Assembly: GCA_023703615.1 (NCBI GenBank)
Contig: CP097971.1
Span: forward strand, 852,315 to 916,314
Origin: SAR86 cluster bacterium
Lineage (GTDB): Bacteria; Pseudomonadota; Gammaproteobacteria; Magnimaribacterales; D2472
Direction: 5' to 3'
DNA length: 64,000 nt
Shown here: positions 9,948-18,727 of the stretch, one piece after another
Layout: each line of letters opens with the position of its first letter
Position numbering within the stretch: position 1 is the stretch's first letter
Made by a program: the position numbers and the translations under genes
Notes under the pieces: model-generated
The model's database searches: none
The model's input: the letters and a program-made list of their open reading frames with translations, nothing else
What the model was told of the DNA's origin: nothing

Positions 9948-10578
9948 TTATTGGTCTTACAAGTAAACCAATTATTAACAATATAAAAGCTAAAACTATT
10001 CTTGGGTCACCCAAATAAAAACCAAGCTTTACTGGATACGCAATTGTTTTCTCTAAAGCAGCTACTTTAAACTTATGTTTTCTTTCAAAAATTGGATTAG
10101 TTGCTAATTCCATTAAGGCTCGCCTACTCTTATATCTTATTACTCCTACACTATCCCAAATTTCTGCATTTTCTATACCGATTATATCCATTGATCTATG
10201 TATAGAACTTCCCATAAATATTGGGTGAGATGCTCGCTTAAAAATTTCTGGAAATACATGATCTGTATACTTACCTAAAATTATTTCAGCCGAATCACCT
10301 TCTTGAATACCTTCAATAATTTCAGGATCTTCATCTAAATCTACATTATTAATCATAAAAAATTGTTTGCCGTCATCCTCTTCCATAAAAACTTTAATTC
10401 GGGCATAACGATCTTGATCTAACGAGTCTCCTATTTCTTCAGCATTTTGTTTTAACTTCTCTAAAAAGAATTTAATTTCGTTGTCATCTAAACTTCCGTT
10501 TAGGTTTGTATACCAAAGAAAAAAAGAACTATAAGTAATTCCTAACAATAACCAAAATTTCATGTATTTATAATACAT
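9937..10578 (-). CDS. Unknown membrane-anchored protein with a possible dimeric alpha-beta barrel domain
   Basis: No confident family. The 213-residue protein has a hydrophobic N-terminus (residues 7-24), an acidic middle part and a clear membrane segment near the C-terminus (about 193-209, VLAFILLIIGLL) followed by a basic tail RPITRK. The stretch IWDSVGVIRYKSRRALMELATNPIF resembles the core of DUF1330/EthD-like ferredoxin-fold proteins; this is my inference from a short match. The gene starts 39 bp from the LexA box it shares with umuD on the other strand, so damage control is possible but unproven. The 3' end overlaps lpxH convergently. Confidence 0.6.
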   Translation of the reverse strand: MYYKYMKFWLLLGITYSSFFLWYTNLNGSLDDNEIKFFLEKLKQNAEEIGDSLDQDRYARIKVFMEEDDGKQFFMINNVDLDEDPEIIEGIQEGDSAEIILGKYTDHVFPEIFKRASHPIFMGSSIHRSMDIIGIENAEIWDSVGVIRYKSRRALMELATNPIFERKHKFKVAALEKTIAYPVKLGFYLGDPRIVLAFILLIIGLLVRPITRK

Positions 10579-10617
10579 TTTTAGCTGGAAGCTTTACAAA
10601 TAATTATCTTGAAAATA

Positions 10618-10637
10618 TACTGTACATATATACAGTA
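10618..10637. promoter_or_regulatory. LexA (SOS) box upstream of umuDC
   Basis: TACTGTACATATATACAGTA is a 20-bp near-perfect palindrome matching the gammaproteobacterial LexA consensus CTG-N10-CAG with the favoured alternating TA core. It ends 14 bp before the umuD ATG and lies 39 bp from the start of the divergent membrane-protein gene. It matches the lexA-associated box at 35470 in all but two positions. Confidence 0.93.
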
Positions 10638-10651
10638 TTTAAAATATTCTC

Positions 10652-11080
10652 ATGAAAGTTAACTATATCGGAAAAATTTCTGAAGAAAATCTACCGGCAA
10701 TATTTGTGCCTTATTTTCTTGAATCTGTGCATGCAGGATTTCCTAGTCCTGCAAGCGACTATATAGAAAGCCCCATAGATCTAAATAAACACTTGATAAA
10801 AAATGGTGCAGCGACTTTTTTAGTAAGAGCTCAAGGTCAATCTATGGTTGGTTCTGGTATTACTGATCAAGCAGTTCTTGTAGTAGATAGAAGTATAAAA
10901 CCTACTCATGACAGTATAGTCGTTGCTTCCATTGATGGAGAATTTGTATGCAAACGATTAAAGCTCAAACCAAAGATGTGTTTAATGCCAGATAATCCAG
11001 AGTACCCTCCTATCTTTATTAATCACGGTCAAGATCTAGAAATAGTAGGAACAGTTACTGCTGCTATTAATAAATTTTAA
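10652..11080 (+). CDS. umuD: UmuD, LexA-like self-cleaving subunit of DNA polymerase V
   Basis: Processed on RecA filaments to UmuD', which joins UmuC in mutagenic translesion polymerase Pol V. The 142-residue protein has the expected cleavage bond at Ala28-Gly29 (HAGFPSPA), the catalytic Ser64 in RAQGQSMVGSGI and Lys101 in FVCKRLK. The Ser-Lys spacing of 37 is the same as in E. coli UmuD. Transcription is expected to be controlled by the LexA box just upstream. The stop shares one base with the umuC start (TAATG). Confidence 0.96.
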   Translation: MKVNYIGKISEENLPAIFVPYFLESVHAGFPSPASDYIESPIDLNKHLIKNGAATFLVRAQGQSMVGSGITDQAVLVVDRSIKPTHDSIVVASIDGEFVCKRLKLKPKMCLMPDNPEYPPIFINHGQDLEIVGTVTAAINKF

Positions 11081-12342
11081 TGTCTTTAGCTTTGGTCGAT
11101 TGTGAAAGCTTTTATGCTTCTTGTGAAAGGATTTTCCGTCCTGATTTAAAAAATGTTCCAATAGTAGTCTTATCTAATAATGACGGTTGCGTGATTGCAA
11201 GAAGTACTGAAGCAAAAAAAATGGGTATAGGTATGGGTGTTCCTTGGTTTAAAGTAAAAGATTCTTTTTTAGCCAAGGGTGGACAAGTTTTTTCCTCTAA
11301 CTTTGCTTTTTATGGAGATATGTCATCTAGAGTAATGAATATTTTGCAAGGCTTTGTTCCTAAGGTTGAAATTTATAGCATTGATGAGGCTTTTTTAGAA
11401 TTAGATTCGTTAAAGGAGCACTATGATCTATACGATTTTAGTTGCCATATTAGAGGCTTGGTTAAGCAGTGGACAGGAGTTCCAGTAAGAATAGGCATAG
11501 CATCAACAAAAACTCTAACCAAAATAGCCTTAAATGAAGCTAAAAGATTAAATGTATCAACCAATGTTTATCAAATATCTACAATAAAAGATATTAGAAA
11601 CGCTCTATTTCATACTCCAGTACATGAAGTTTGGGGAGTTGGTAGGAGACTCAGTGAACATCTCAATAAAGCAAAAATCATTAATGCTCTGCAATTAGCT
11701 GATGTTGATCCCAGATATATAAAAAGAAAATTTAGCGTAGTCTTAGAAAGAACGGTGAGAGAGCTTAGAGGACAAAGATGTCTCAACATAGAAAATAATA
11801 TTACAGCCAAAAAACAAATTGTTGTTAGCAGAAGTTTTGGTACAAAGATTACAGATTTAAAAGCTTTGAAGCCCATAGTAAGCAATTTCGCTGTGAGAGC
11901 TTCTGAAAAATTAAGAGATGAAAAACAAAAATGTTCTCAAGTATCTGTTTTTGTTCGAACAAGTGCTTTTAATAATCGCAAACCTCAACACACAGGCTAT
12001 AAAGCCATAGATCTATTTAATCCAACAAACGATACCAGGGATATTTTAATAGCAGCTAAAAAAGCCTTACTTCCTATTTATAAATCAGGATATGATTATG
12101 CAAAAGCAGGAATTCTTTTAAGCAAGTTTACAAATGAAACTTTAATGCAGCATTCTTTATTTAAAGATCCAGATGAACCAAAAGCAAATTCACAGTTCAT
12201 GAAATATGTGGACCAACTCAATGCTTATGAAACTCAAATTTATTATGCCTCGCAAAATACTAAAAAATGGTCACCAATGAAACAAAATATGACGTCACCA
12301 AAATATACAACGTGTTGGTATCAATTACCTATAGTTAATTAG
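11080..12342 (+). CDS. umuC: UmuC, Y-family catalytic subunit of DNA polymerase V
   Basis: Translesion DNA polymerase. The palm motifs are present: LALVDCESFYASCERIF with metal-binding Asp7, and YSIDEAFLEL with the second acidic pair. GIASTKTLTKIALNEAK and the helix-hairpin-helix region around VWGVGRRLSEHL also fit. The C-terminal end around YYASQNTKKWSPMKQ and TTCWYQLPIV is the DUF4113 tail typical of UmuC and absent from DinB. Length of 420 residues matches E. coli UmuC (422). Co-transcribed with umuD. Keeping a complete Pol V operon is notable in such a compact genome. Confidence 0.97.
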   Translation: MSLALVDCESFYASCERIFRPDLKNVPIVVLSNNDGCVIARSTEAKKMGIGMGVPWFKVKDSFLAKGGQVFSSNFAFYGDMSSRVMNILQGFVPKVEIYSIDEAFLELDSLKEHYDLYDFSCHIRGLVKQWTGVPVRIGIASTKTLTKIALNEAKRLNVSTNVYQISTIKDIRNALFHTPVHEVWGVGRRLSEHLNKAKIINALQLADVDPRYIKRKFSVVLERTVRELRGQRCLNIENNITAKKQIVVSRSFGTKITDLKALKPIVSNFAVRASEKLRDEKQKCSQVSVFVRTSAFNNRKPQHTGYKAIDLFNPTNDTRDILIAAKKALLPIYKSGYDYAKAGILLSKFTNETLMQHSLFKDPDEPKANSQFMKYVDQLNAYETQIYYASQNTKKWSPMKQNMTSPKYTTCWYQLPIVN

Positions 12343-12347
12343 ATACT

Positions 12348-12716
12348 TTAACTTAAATCTATCGCGTAACTTTTCAAAATCTCAATATCAATAATATTAG
12401 CTGCCTTTTTATGAGTTTTTTTTAAATAAACTTTGGGTGCAAAACCATGTTCATAGGCTTCTTTCCATCTTTCAGCACAAACGCACCAAGAATCACCTTC
12501 TTTTAGCCCCGGAAAATTAAATTCTGGCCTAGGAGTAGATAAATCATTACCTTTAGACTTGGAAAAAGCTAGAAATTCGTCATTTATTAGTGAACAAACT
12601 ACATGAAGACCTCTATCCATCTCATCCGTATGACAAAAACCATCTCTAAAATATCCTGTTATTGGATTAGAACAACATTCATCAATAAATTCATCGAAAA
12701 CATTAGTTTGTTTCAT
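12348..12716 (-). CDS. DUF2237 family protein
   Basis: Matches DUF2237 from memory: repeated cysteines in DECCSNPITGYFRDGFCHT, then DRGLHVVCSLINDEFLAFS, GNDLSTPRPEFNFPGL and GDSWCVCAERWKEA, ending near KKTHKKA. The cysteines and the CVCAERW motif are conserved across the family, which occurs in bacteria and plants, but no activity is established that I know of. At 122 residues it is full length. It is the last gene of a three-gene minus-strand run and starts within the stop of the small gene before it (ATGA). Confidence 0.85.
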   Translation of the reverse strand: MKQTNVFDEFIDECCSNPITGYFRDGFCHTDEMDRGLHVVCSLINDEFLAFSKSKGNDLSTPRPEFNFPGLKEGDSWCVCAERWKEAYEHGFAPKVYLKKTHKKAANIIDIEILKSYAIDLS

Positions 12717-12904
12717 TTTTGATCCTTTTCATTTTGTTTATACTTTTCATAGTCCTCCCAATCATGTGGGGTCCCAACATTTTGAATTCCTTTTTTTGCA
12801 CGATAAAGACTTTTTGTTCTTAACTTAGACATATCTTCTTCCTTGCCAAAAATTTTATTCCATCCCTCTTCAAAAAATTGTTTAAATTTATTTTCGTTAC
12901 TCAT
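12713..12904 (-). CDS. Small unknown protein (63 residues)
   Basis: Not recognised. I place the start at ATG 12904 (MSNENKFKQFFEEGW). A further upstream in-frame ATG at 12925 would add seven residues and deepen the overlap with the gene before it. The protein is highly charged and soluble, with no signal peptide, and contains RTKSLYRAKKGIQNVGTPHDWEDYEKYK. It overlaps both neighbours (8 bp and 4 bp), which supports a real coupled gene. Confidence 0.6.
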   Translation of the reverse strand: MSNENKFKQFFEEGWNKIFGKEEDMSKLRTKSLYRAKKGIQNVGTPHDWEDYEKYKQNEKDQK

Positions 12905-13148
12905 TTGTATCATTTTTAAATTCACAACTCATTTTTGCAACAACTTCACCTTGAACGTCTAAATTTAATTTAGCCCTTCCCTCCATAGTTCCAGTTACGA
13001 TACATTGTTCGATACTCTCTTCAACAATTTGGCGAACTATTTGTTTTAATTCATCAACACTTAATTCACTGACTTTTTTTTCAGTATCGATAACTTCAGC
13101 ATGTAAAAAACCAAAAAAAAGGAAAGTAAAAATAAATATAATTTTCAT
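12897..13148 (-). CDS. Small secreted protein of unknown function (83 residues)
   Basis: Not recognised. Residues 1-17 form a signal peptide (MKIIFIFTFLFFGFLHA) with a likely cut after Ala17. The mature part of about 66 residues begins EVIDTEKKVSELSVDELKQIV and ends with a hydrophilic tail. It has two cysteines, in EQCIVTG and KMSCEFK, spaced for a possible intramolecular disulfide. First gene of the run with the 63-residue gene and the DUF2237 gene. Confidence 0.65.
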   Translation of the reverse strand: MKIIFIFTFLFFGFLHAEVIDTEKKVSELSVDELKQIVRQIVEESIEQCIVTGTMEGRAKLNLDVQGEVVAKMSCEFKNDTNE

Positions 13149-13227
13149 GATTTGACCTCTTCAATTTTATTGAAAAATTATTCTTGTTAATAAACATAGT
13201 AACTAAAAAAATTGATAAAATAAATTC

Positions 13228-13557
13228 ATGAAAGATGGCAAAGTATTATTTAATGAAAAATGTTTTATTTGTAATATGGAAATAAAACATTATAAAAAAA
13301 GATCAAACTTAGAATTTGAAGACTGTAGTCAAATGGAAGATAAATATCTAAAAAAATTACATGTTGTATTTGCTGATGGCAAAAAATATGTTGGGGTTGA
13401 TGCTTTTATTTATGTTTGGCAAAAAACAAATGGCTACGAATGGTTAGCAAAAATAGTTAGCCTTCCAGGCATAAAACAAATTGCAATCATAGCATATTCA
13501 ATAATTGCATTTTTTTTATTTTGGCGCTTTAAATTATTTGGTCCATCTATAAGTTAA
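13228..13557 (+). CDS. DUF393 (DCC family) thiol-disulfide oxidoreductase-like membrane protein
   Basis: The N-terminus KVLFNEKCFICNMEIKHYKK matches the DCC family, in which a CxxC pair (here CFIC) lies at the front of a thioredoxin-like fold; the usual aspartates before it are partly replaced. The middle DGKKYVGVDAFIYVWQKTNGYEWLAKIVSLPGI is also typical of the family. A hydrophobic segment near residues 83-98 suggests membrane attachment. Substrate unknown. It precedes the bacterioferritin-like gene on the same strand, with 120 bp of regulatory-looking DNA between. Confidence 0.75.
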   Translation: MKDGKVLFNEKCFICNMEIKHYKKRSNLEFEDCSQMEDKYLKKLHVVFADGKKYVGVDAFIYVWQKTNGYEWLAKIVSLPGIKQIAIIAYSIIAFFLFWRFKLFGPSIS

Positions 13558-13576
13558 TAGTATTAAAAATAACTTA

Positions 13577-13607
13577 AATGCAAATGATTATCATAATGAT
13601 TTGCATT
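13577..13607. promoter_or_regulatory. Fur-box-like palindrome before the bacterioferritin-like gene
   Basis: A 31-bp palindrome with half-sites AATGCAAATGATTAT and ATAATGATTTGCATT around a central C. It deviates from perfect symmetry only at two paired positions and the centre. The core AAATGATTATCATAATGATTT resembles the Fur consensus of interlocking GATAAT hexamers. Placement 70 bp before the next start, a ferritin-family gene, fits iron control. Zur or another Fur-family protein is the alternative. Confidence 0.7.
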
Positions 13608-13637
13608 AAAAAAAAACCTTATATCAGTAGTTTACAA

Positions 13638-13670
13638 AATATAATAACTATCTTATATTGTTATTATATT
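13638..13670. repeat. 11-bp inverted repeat immediately upstream of the bacterioferritin-like start
   Basis: Perfect arms AATATAATAAC (13638-13648) and GTTATTATATT (13660-13670) around an 11-nt spacer, ending 7 bp before the ATG at 13678. It occupies the place where a ribosome-binding site should be, and none is visible there. It could be an operator for a second regulator or an RNA hairpin limiting translation. Confidence 0.6.
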
Positions 13671-13677
13671 AAAATAT

Positions 13678-14127
13678 ATGGAGTACATTAAATTGGACAA
13701 AATTAATACTGACGAGGTATGCGAGGTTTTAAATGAGATCATGGAATATGAGTTAGCAGGTGTTGTTCGCTATACTCATTCATCTATGATGGTTACAGGT
13801 CCTCATAGAATTCCAATTGTAAATTTTTTAAAAGAGCAAGCCAATGAATCATTGCTACATGCTCAAGGTGCTGGTGAAATTGTTGCTGGATTAGATGGGC
13901 ATCCAAGTCAGAAGATAGCAAAGATTGAGGAAACAAATCGTCATTCAATTAAAGATATACTTGAAGAAAGTTTAGAGCATGAATTGCATGCTCTTGGTCT
14001 TTACAACAGTTTATTAGATAAGGTTGAAAACAAGTCAATTTATTTAGAAGAGTACGCTCGAGGAATGATTGGTGAAGAAGAGGAACACTCTCTTGAATTA
14101 AAAAGAATGTTAAAAGATTTTGGCTAA
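13678..14127 (+). CDS. bfr: Bacterioferritin-like ferritin-fold protein
   Basis: Four-helix ferritin-like protein expected to store or detoxify iron. Candidate di-iron ligands are Glu25 (in MEYELAGVVRY), the ES..HA pair around 57-61, Glu100/His101 region (LEHELHAL) and Glu135-His136 (GEEEEHSLEL). The stretch LLHAQGAGEIVAGLDGHPS is typical of a bacterioferritin subgroup. No obvious haem-ligating methionine equivalent could be assigned by eye. The start is uncertain: ATG 13678 lacks a ribosome-binding site, whereas an in-frame TTG at 13693 is preceded by GGAG at good spacing. A Fur-like palindrome lies upstream. It ends 6 bp from the convergent DUF1289 gene. Confidence 0.82.
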   Translation: MEYIKLDKINTDEVCEVLNEIMEYELAGVVRYTHSSMMVTGPHRIPIVNFLKEQANESLLHAQGAGEIVAGLDGHPSQKIAKIEETNRHSIKDILEESLEHELHALGLYNSLLDKVENKSIYLEEYARGMIGEEEEHSLELKRMLKDFG

Positions 14128-14133
14128 AATTAT

Positions 14134-14571
14134 TTAAAGTTTTTTAAAATATCTTTCATGATGTGCTTCAGAAAGTTCTAACAGGGCATTATTAATTTCA
14201 TCTTTTATAGTTTTAAAATCACAAATTTGAATAGCCTTGATACCAAAATAATTTAACTCAAGTTCTTGTGTACCAGATGCTCTAAATAAATCATAGATCC
14301 AAGTCAATGGATCTAATGAGTTGTTATAAATAATTGCATTCTCTTTTAGTCTTAAAGCAAAAAGATCTTTATCAACAATAGTAAATTTTTCTTTAAGAAT
14401 GGTGATTTTAAATTTTTCTAGTCGATCATTTACAAGTGCCCTCTCATCATTTGAATATTTTGGCCAATTTATGACTTCATGAACAAATCTTTTGCATCCT
14501 TTGCATACATCGTCACCATATGTTGTCGAGCAAATCCCTAAGCATGGAGTAGTTGATCTATTTTTTTGCAT
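14134..14571 (-). CDS. DUF1289 domain protein
   Basis: The N-terminus TTPCLGICSTTYGDDVCKGCKRFVHEVINWPKYS is the cysteine-rich DUF1289 motif (C-x3-C-x8-C-x2-C), probably a small metal-binding knuckle. Most family members are 60-100 residues; this one, at 145, has a longer C-terminal part around LDPLTWIYDLFRASG that I do not recognise. Cytosolic, function unknown. Convergent with the bacterioferritin-like gene and divergent from acnB. Confidence 0.8.
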   Translation of the reverse strand: MQKNRSTTPCLGICSTTYGDDVCKGCKRFVHEVINWPKYSNDERALVNDRLEKFKITILKEKFTIVDKDLFALRLKENAIIYNNSLDPLTWIYDLFRASGTQELELNYFGIKAIQICDFKTIKDEINNALLELSEAHHERYFKKL

Positions 14572-14663
14572 AATTAGGAAAATAATAACTCATTTTTAAA
14601 TAAAAATTGATATTTAGTAGAAGCCTTTTACTGATAAGAGTAAAATACAAGTGGAGATTTCTA

Positions 14664-17246
14664 ATGTTAAATGAATATAAAGCACACGTTGACGAAAGAG
14701 CTAAGCAAAATATACCTCCACTTCCATTAAGTGCTGATCAAACTTCTGATTTAATTGAACTTTTAAAATCTGAAAATGACGAATCTGAGTATTTACTTAA
14801 TTTATTAAAAGAAAGAGTGCCTGCAGGTGTTGATCAATCTGCATACGTCAAAGCAGCGTTCCTTGCTGATATAACTTCAGGAAAGACTCTAAGTCCTTAC
14901 ATTAATAAAATAGAAGCTGTTCGTATTTTAGGTACGATGCTTGGTGGGTATAACATTGAACCTTTAATTAAATGCTTGAAGATTGATGAATTAGGAGATG
15001 AGGCAGCAAATGCTTTGAGTAACACCCTTTTAATTTTTGATGCATTCAATGAAATTTTAGAGTTATCTAAAGATAATAAATATGCAAAGAAAGTCATTAA
15101 TTCTTGGGCTGAAGGTGAATGGTTTACAAAAAAGACTGACATAGCAGAACAAATCAAACTTACAGTTTATAAAGTACCAGGAGAAATAAATACTGATGAT
15201 CTATCACCTGCCACTGATGCTTGGTCAAGACCAGATATTCCTCTTCATGCATTGGCAATGTTCAAAATGCCAAGGGAGGGACTTGATAGACCATTAGAAA
15301 TTATTGATGAATTAAAAGCAAAAGGTAATCCTTTAGTTTTTGTTGGAGATGTTGTTGGAACCGGATCATCAAGAAAATCTGCAACTAATTCTGTTCTATG
15401 GCATATGGGTGATGAGATTCCATGCATTCCAAATAAGAAAGAAGGTGGTTACTGTTTTGGAGGAAAAATTGCACCTATTTTCTTTAATACTCTTGAAGAT
15501 TCTGGAGCTTTTCCTATTGAACTTGATGTATCAAAAATGCAAATGGGACAAGAAATAATTCTTGAGCCCTATGAAGGAAAAGTCCTAGATGCAAATACGA
15601 ATGAAGTAATTAGTACTTTTGAATTAAAAACTGATGTCTTGCTTGATGAAGTAAGAGCTAATGGAAGAATCCCATTAATTATTGGAAGACAGTTAACAGA
15701 TAAAACACGAGAAACATTAGGATTAGAGCCTACAAATATTTTTAAGAGACCAACTCCAGATAAAACTTCAAAAGCAGGATTTACTTTGGCACAAAAAATG
15801 GTTGGTAAAGCATGTGGGGTAAACGGGATCAGGCCAGGCACTTACTGTGAACCAAGAATGACAACGGTAGGATCACAAGATACAACTGGACCAATGACAA
15901 GAGACGAATTAAAAGAACTTGCATGTTTAGGATTTTCTGCTGATCTTGTTATGCAATCTTTTTGTCATACGGCAGCCTATCCCAAACCTGTAGACATTGA
16001 AACACAACATAATTTACCAGATTTTATTATGAATCGAGGTGGAGTTTCCTTGAGACCAGGTGATGGAATAATTCATTCTTGGTTAAATAGAATGCTAATT
16101 CCAGATGGTGTTGGCACCGGAGGAGATAGTCATACAAGATTTCCAATAGGTATTAGTTTTCCAGCAGGATCTGGATTAGTAGCATTTGCTGCTACGCTTG
16201 GTGTGATGCCGCTAGATATGCCTGAATCTGTGTTAGTAAGATTTAAAGGAGAAATGCAACCAGGGATCACACTTAGAGATCTTGTGAATGCGATCCCGTA
16301 TGCTGCAATTCAAAAAGGCTTGTTAACAGTTGAAAAGAAAGGTAAGAAAAATATATTTTCAGGTAAATGTCTAGAAATTGAAGGATTACCAAATATGAAA
16401 GTAGAACAAGCTTTCGAGCTTTCAGATGCTTCTGCAGAAAGATCGGCTTCTGGCTGTACGGTTAGATTAAATAAGGAACCAATCATTGAATATTTAAACT
16501 CAAATATTGTTATGTTGCGTTGGATGATAGCAAGCGGTTATGGCGATGCTAAAACTTTAGAAAGAAGGGCCAAAGCAATGGAAGAATGGATTGAAAAACC
16601 TGAGCTTTTAAAACCAGATGACAATGCAGAATATGCTGAAATAATTGAAATAGACCTAAATGAAATTAAAGAACCTTTACTAGCATGTCCTAATGATCCA
16701 GATGATATTAAGCCTTTATCAGAAGTAGCAAATACTGAAATACAAGAAGTGTTCATTGGTTCATGTATGACCAATATCGGTCATTTTAGGGCAGCTGGAA
16801 CCCTATTAAAGAAATATAATGGTACTAAAGCAAGATTATGGGTTGTTCCTCCAACAAAAATGGATGAAAAACAGCTTATGGAGGAAGGTATTTATAATGT
16901 TTTTGGAGTATCAGGTGCAAGAACAGAAGTACCAGGTTGTTCATTATGCATGGGTAATCAGGCAAGAGTTTTAGCAAATTCAACAGTTGTTTCTACCTCA
17001 ACTAGAAATTTTCCAAACAGGCTTGGAGATGGTGCAGATGTTTTTCTAGCTTCAGCAGAACTTTCTGCCATTGCATCTGTTCTTGGAAAACTTCCAACTG
17101 TTGAGGAATATCATAAATATATGGAAGATATAAATCCTCTTGCTGATGATATTTATAGATATTTAAACTTTAATGAAATAGAAACTTATGTCAAAAGTGC
17201 TAATTCTGCAGAAATTCCAGCGATAAATATAGTAAATCCCAATTAA
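14664..17246 (+). CDS. acnB: Aconitate hydratase B (also candidate 2-methylisocitrate dehydratase)
   Basis: Interconverts citrate and isocitrate in the TCA cycle; AcnB-type enzymes can also hydrate 2-methylaconitate in the methylcitrate cycle. The start at ATG 14664 ([20 protein letters not shown]) gives 860 residues, close to E. coli AcnB (865), and has GTGGAG upstream; a longer reading from 14607 has no support. The N-terminal HEAT-like region, the swivel domain ([25 protein letters not shown]) and the cluster-binding cysteines Cys701 (GSCMTN), Cys759 and Cys762 (PGCSLCMG) are all visible. It ends in a 4-bp TTAA shared with the purF stop. No acnD or prpF is seen beside the prp genes at 30-33 kb. 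Confidence 0.96.
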   Translation: MLNEYKAHVDERAKQNIPPLPLSADQTSDLIELLKSENDESEYLLNLLKERVPAGVDQSAYVKAAFLADITSGKTLSPYINKIEAVRILGTMLGGYNIEPLIKCLKIDELGDEAANALSNTLLIFDAFNEILELSKDNKYAKKVINSWAEGEWFTKKTDIAEQIKLTVYKVPGEINTDDLSPATDAWSRPDIPLHALAMFKMPREGLDRPLEIIDELKAKGNPLVFVGDVVGTGSSRKSATNSVLWHMGDEIPCIPNKKEGGYCFGGKIAPIFFNTLEDSGAFPIELDVSKMQMGQEIILEPYEGKVLDANTNEVISTFELKTDVLLDEVRANGRIPLIIGRQLTDKTRETLGLEPTNIFKRPTPDKTSKAGFTLAQKMVGKACGVNGIRPGTYCEPRMTTVGSQDTTGPMTRDELKELACLGFSADLVMQSFCHTAAYPKPVDIETQHNLPDFIMNRGGVSLRPGDGIIHSWLNRMLIPDGVGTGGDSHTRFPIGISFPAGSGLVAFAATLGVMPLDMPESVLVRFKGEMQPGITLRDLVNAIPYAAIQKGLLTVEKKGKKNIFSGKCLEIEGLPNMKVEQAFELSDASAERSASGCTVRLNKEPIIEYLNSNIVMLRWMIASGYGDAKTLERRAKAMEEWIEKPELLKPDDNAEYAEIIEIDLNEIKEPLLACPNDPDDIKPLSEVANTEIQEVFIGSCMTNIGHFRAAGTLLKKYNGTKARLWVVPPTKMDEKQLMEEGIYNVFGVSGARTEVPGCSLCMGNQARVLANSTVVSTSTRNFPNRLGDGADVFLASAELSAIASVLGKLPTVEEYHKYMEDINPLADDIYRYLNFNEIETYVKSANSAEIPAINIVNPN

Positions 17247-18727
17247 GCTTTTTTCTTTTCTCTTTGCTGTTTTACTTCATCCTGTCTTGATGCCTCTAGT
17301 TCTTCTAGATAATTTTCAGCCAAAGGAGTTATGTAATGACCTGTAAAAATTGAGGTTTCAAATTCTTTTATTTCAGGATTGCCAGTCTGAACCGAACTTA
17401 TTAAATCCTCAAGAGTTTGATAAATAAGCCAATCAGCTCCAATTTCATTTGCAACCTCTTCATCTGATTTATTTGATGCAATCAATTCTCCAATTGCTGG
17501 CATATCAATTCCATATAAATTTTGAAATTTTATAGCTGGAGCTGCTGATGCAAAATATACTTTTCTTGCTCCAGCCTCTTTTGCCATTTCAATAATTTTT
17601 TTACTGGTGGTGCCTCTTACAATTGAATCATCTACTAATAATACATTCTTATCTTTAAATTCAAGATCAAGAATATTTAATTTTCTTCTTACAGATTTTT
17701 TTCTTTCATCTTGGTATGGCATGATGAATGTTCTTCCTATGTATCTATTTTTAACAAAGCCTTCTCTGTAAGGAACCTTTAAATCTACTGCTAATTGAAG
17801 TGCAGCAGTCGATGAGCTATCCGGTATCGGAATTACAACATCAATATCATGCTCAGGGTTAGCACGCTGAATATTTTCTGCAAGTTTAGAACCCATTCTC
17901 ATTCTAGATTTATAAACTGAAATATCATCCATGCTTGAGTCAGGTCTTGAGAAGTATACATATTCAAATATACATGGAATTTTTCTAGGATTTTCTGAAC
18001 ATTGTTGTGAAAATAAATTACCTTTTTTATCAATAAAAATAGCCTCGCCGGGCTCTATATCTCTTAATTTTTCAAAACCTTGAGATGTAAATAACGCATC
18101 CTCTGATGCAATCATATATTCGTCTCTTGATTCTCCTTTTCTAATCCCTAATGTCAGTGGCCTTATTCCATTCTCATCTCTAAAAGCAAGCAATCCAAAA
18201 CCTGTTATAAGAGCTATTACAGCATATGCTCCATCACATCTTCTATGAGTTTTAGTTACAGCTTTAAAAATATGTTGAGCTGATGGATATATTTCTCTTT
18301 GCTTTCCAAGCTCATGAGCAAAAATATTTAAGAGAACTTCAGAATCAGAATCGGTATTTAAATGCCGCATTTCTGCATGAAATAATTGACTTGCTAGGAG
18401 CTTTGAATTTGTAAGATTACCGTTATGGGCAAGACTAATGCCATATGGTGAGTTAACATACATTGGTTGAGCAAATTCCTTCCCTGCACCACCTGCAGTT
18501 GGGTACCTAACATGCCCAATGCCATAGTTACCAGAGAGTTTGTTCATATGATTTTGTTGGAAGACATCCCTAACATAGCCCATTGATTTTCTGCTATGCA
18601 GTCTATCATTTTTGTCACATACAACCATTCCAGCTGCATCTTGACCACGATGCTGTAGCATCAAAAGAGAGTCGTAAATCTCAGCAGCTACGTTTGTTTC
18701 TGCAGAAATGCCAACAATTCCACACAT
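17243..18727 (-). CDS. purF: Amidophosphoribosyltransferase
   Basis: First committed step of purine synthesis: PRPP plus glutamine to phosphoribosylamine. Met removal would expose the N-terminal nucleophile Cys2 ([10 protein letters not shown]). The glutaminase domain has [10 protein letters not shown] and SLAHNGNL, and the phosphoribosyltransferase domain has [16 protein letters not shown] and the PRPP loop [14 protein letters not shown]. At 494 residues it is close to E. coli PurF (505). It starts 1 bp inside the cvpA stop, preserving the dedD-cvpA-purF order of gammaproteobacteria. Confidence 0.97.
   Translation of the reverse strand: MCGIVGISAETNVAAEIYDSLLMLQHRGQDAAGMVVCDKNDRLHSRKSMGYVRDVFQQNHMNKLSGNYGIGHVRYPTAGGAGKEFAQPMYVNSPYGISLAHNGNLTNSKLLASQLFHAEMRHLNTDSDSEVLLNIFAHELGKQREIYPSAQHIFKAVTKTHRRCDGAYAVIALITGFGLLAFRDENGIRPLTLGIRKGESRDEYMIASEDALFTSQGFEKLRDIEPGEAIFIDKKGNLFSQQCSENPRKIPCIFEYVYFSRPDSSMDDISVYKSRMRMGSKLAENIQRANPEHDIDVVIPIPDSSSTAALQLAVDLKVPYREGFVKNRYIGRTFIMPYQDERKKSVRRKLNILDLEFKDKNVLLVDDSIVRGTTSKKIIEMAKEAGARKVYFASAAPAIKFQNLYGIDMPAIGELIASNKSDEEVANEIGADWLIYQTLEDLISSVQTGNPEIKEFETSIFTGHYITPLAENYLEELEASRQDEVKQQREKKKA

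Noticed and set aside
11610-11885. Minus-strand 91-residue open frame inside umuC
   Set aside because: It is antisense to conserved UmuC coding sequence, with no start signal or recognisable product.
14607-14663. An in-frame extension of acnB by 19 residues ([18 protein letters not shown]...)
   Set aside because: It has no ribosome-binding site and no match to AcnB N-termini. [15 protein letters not shown] at 14664 is the canonical start.
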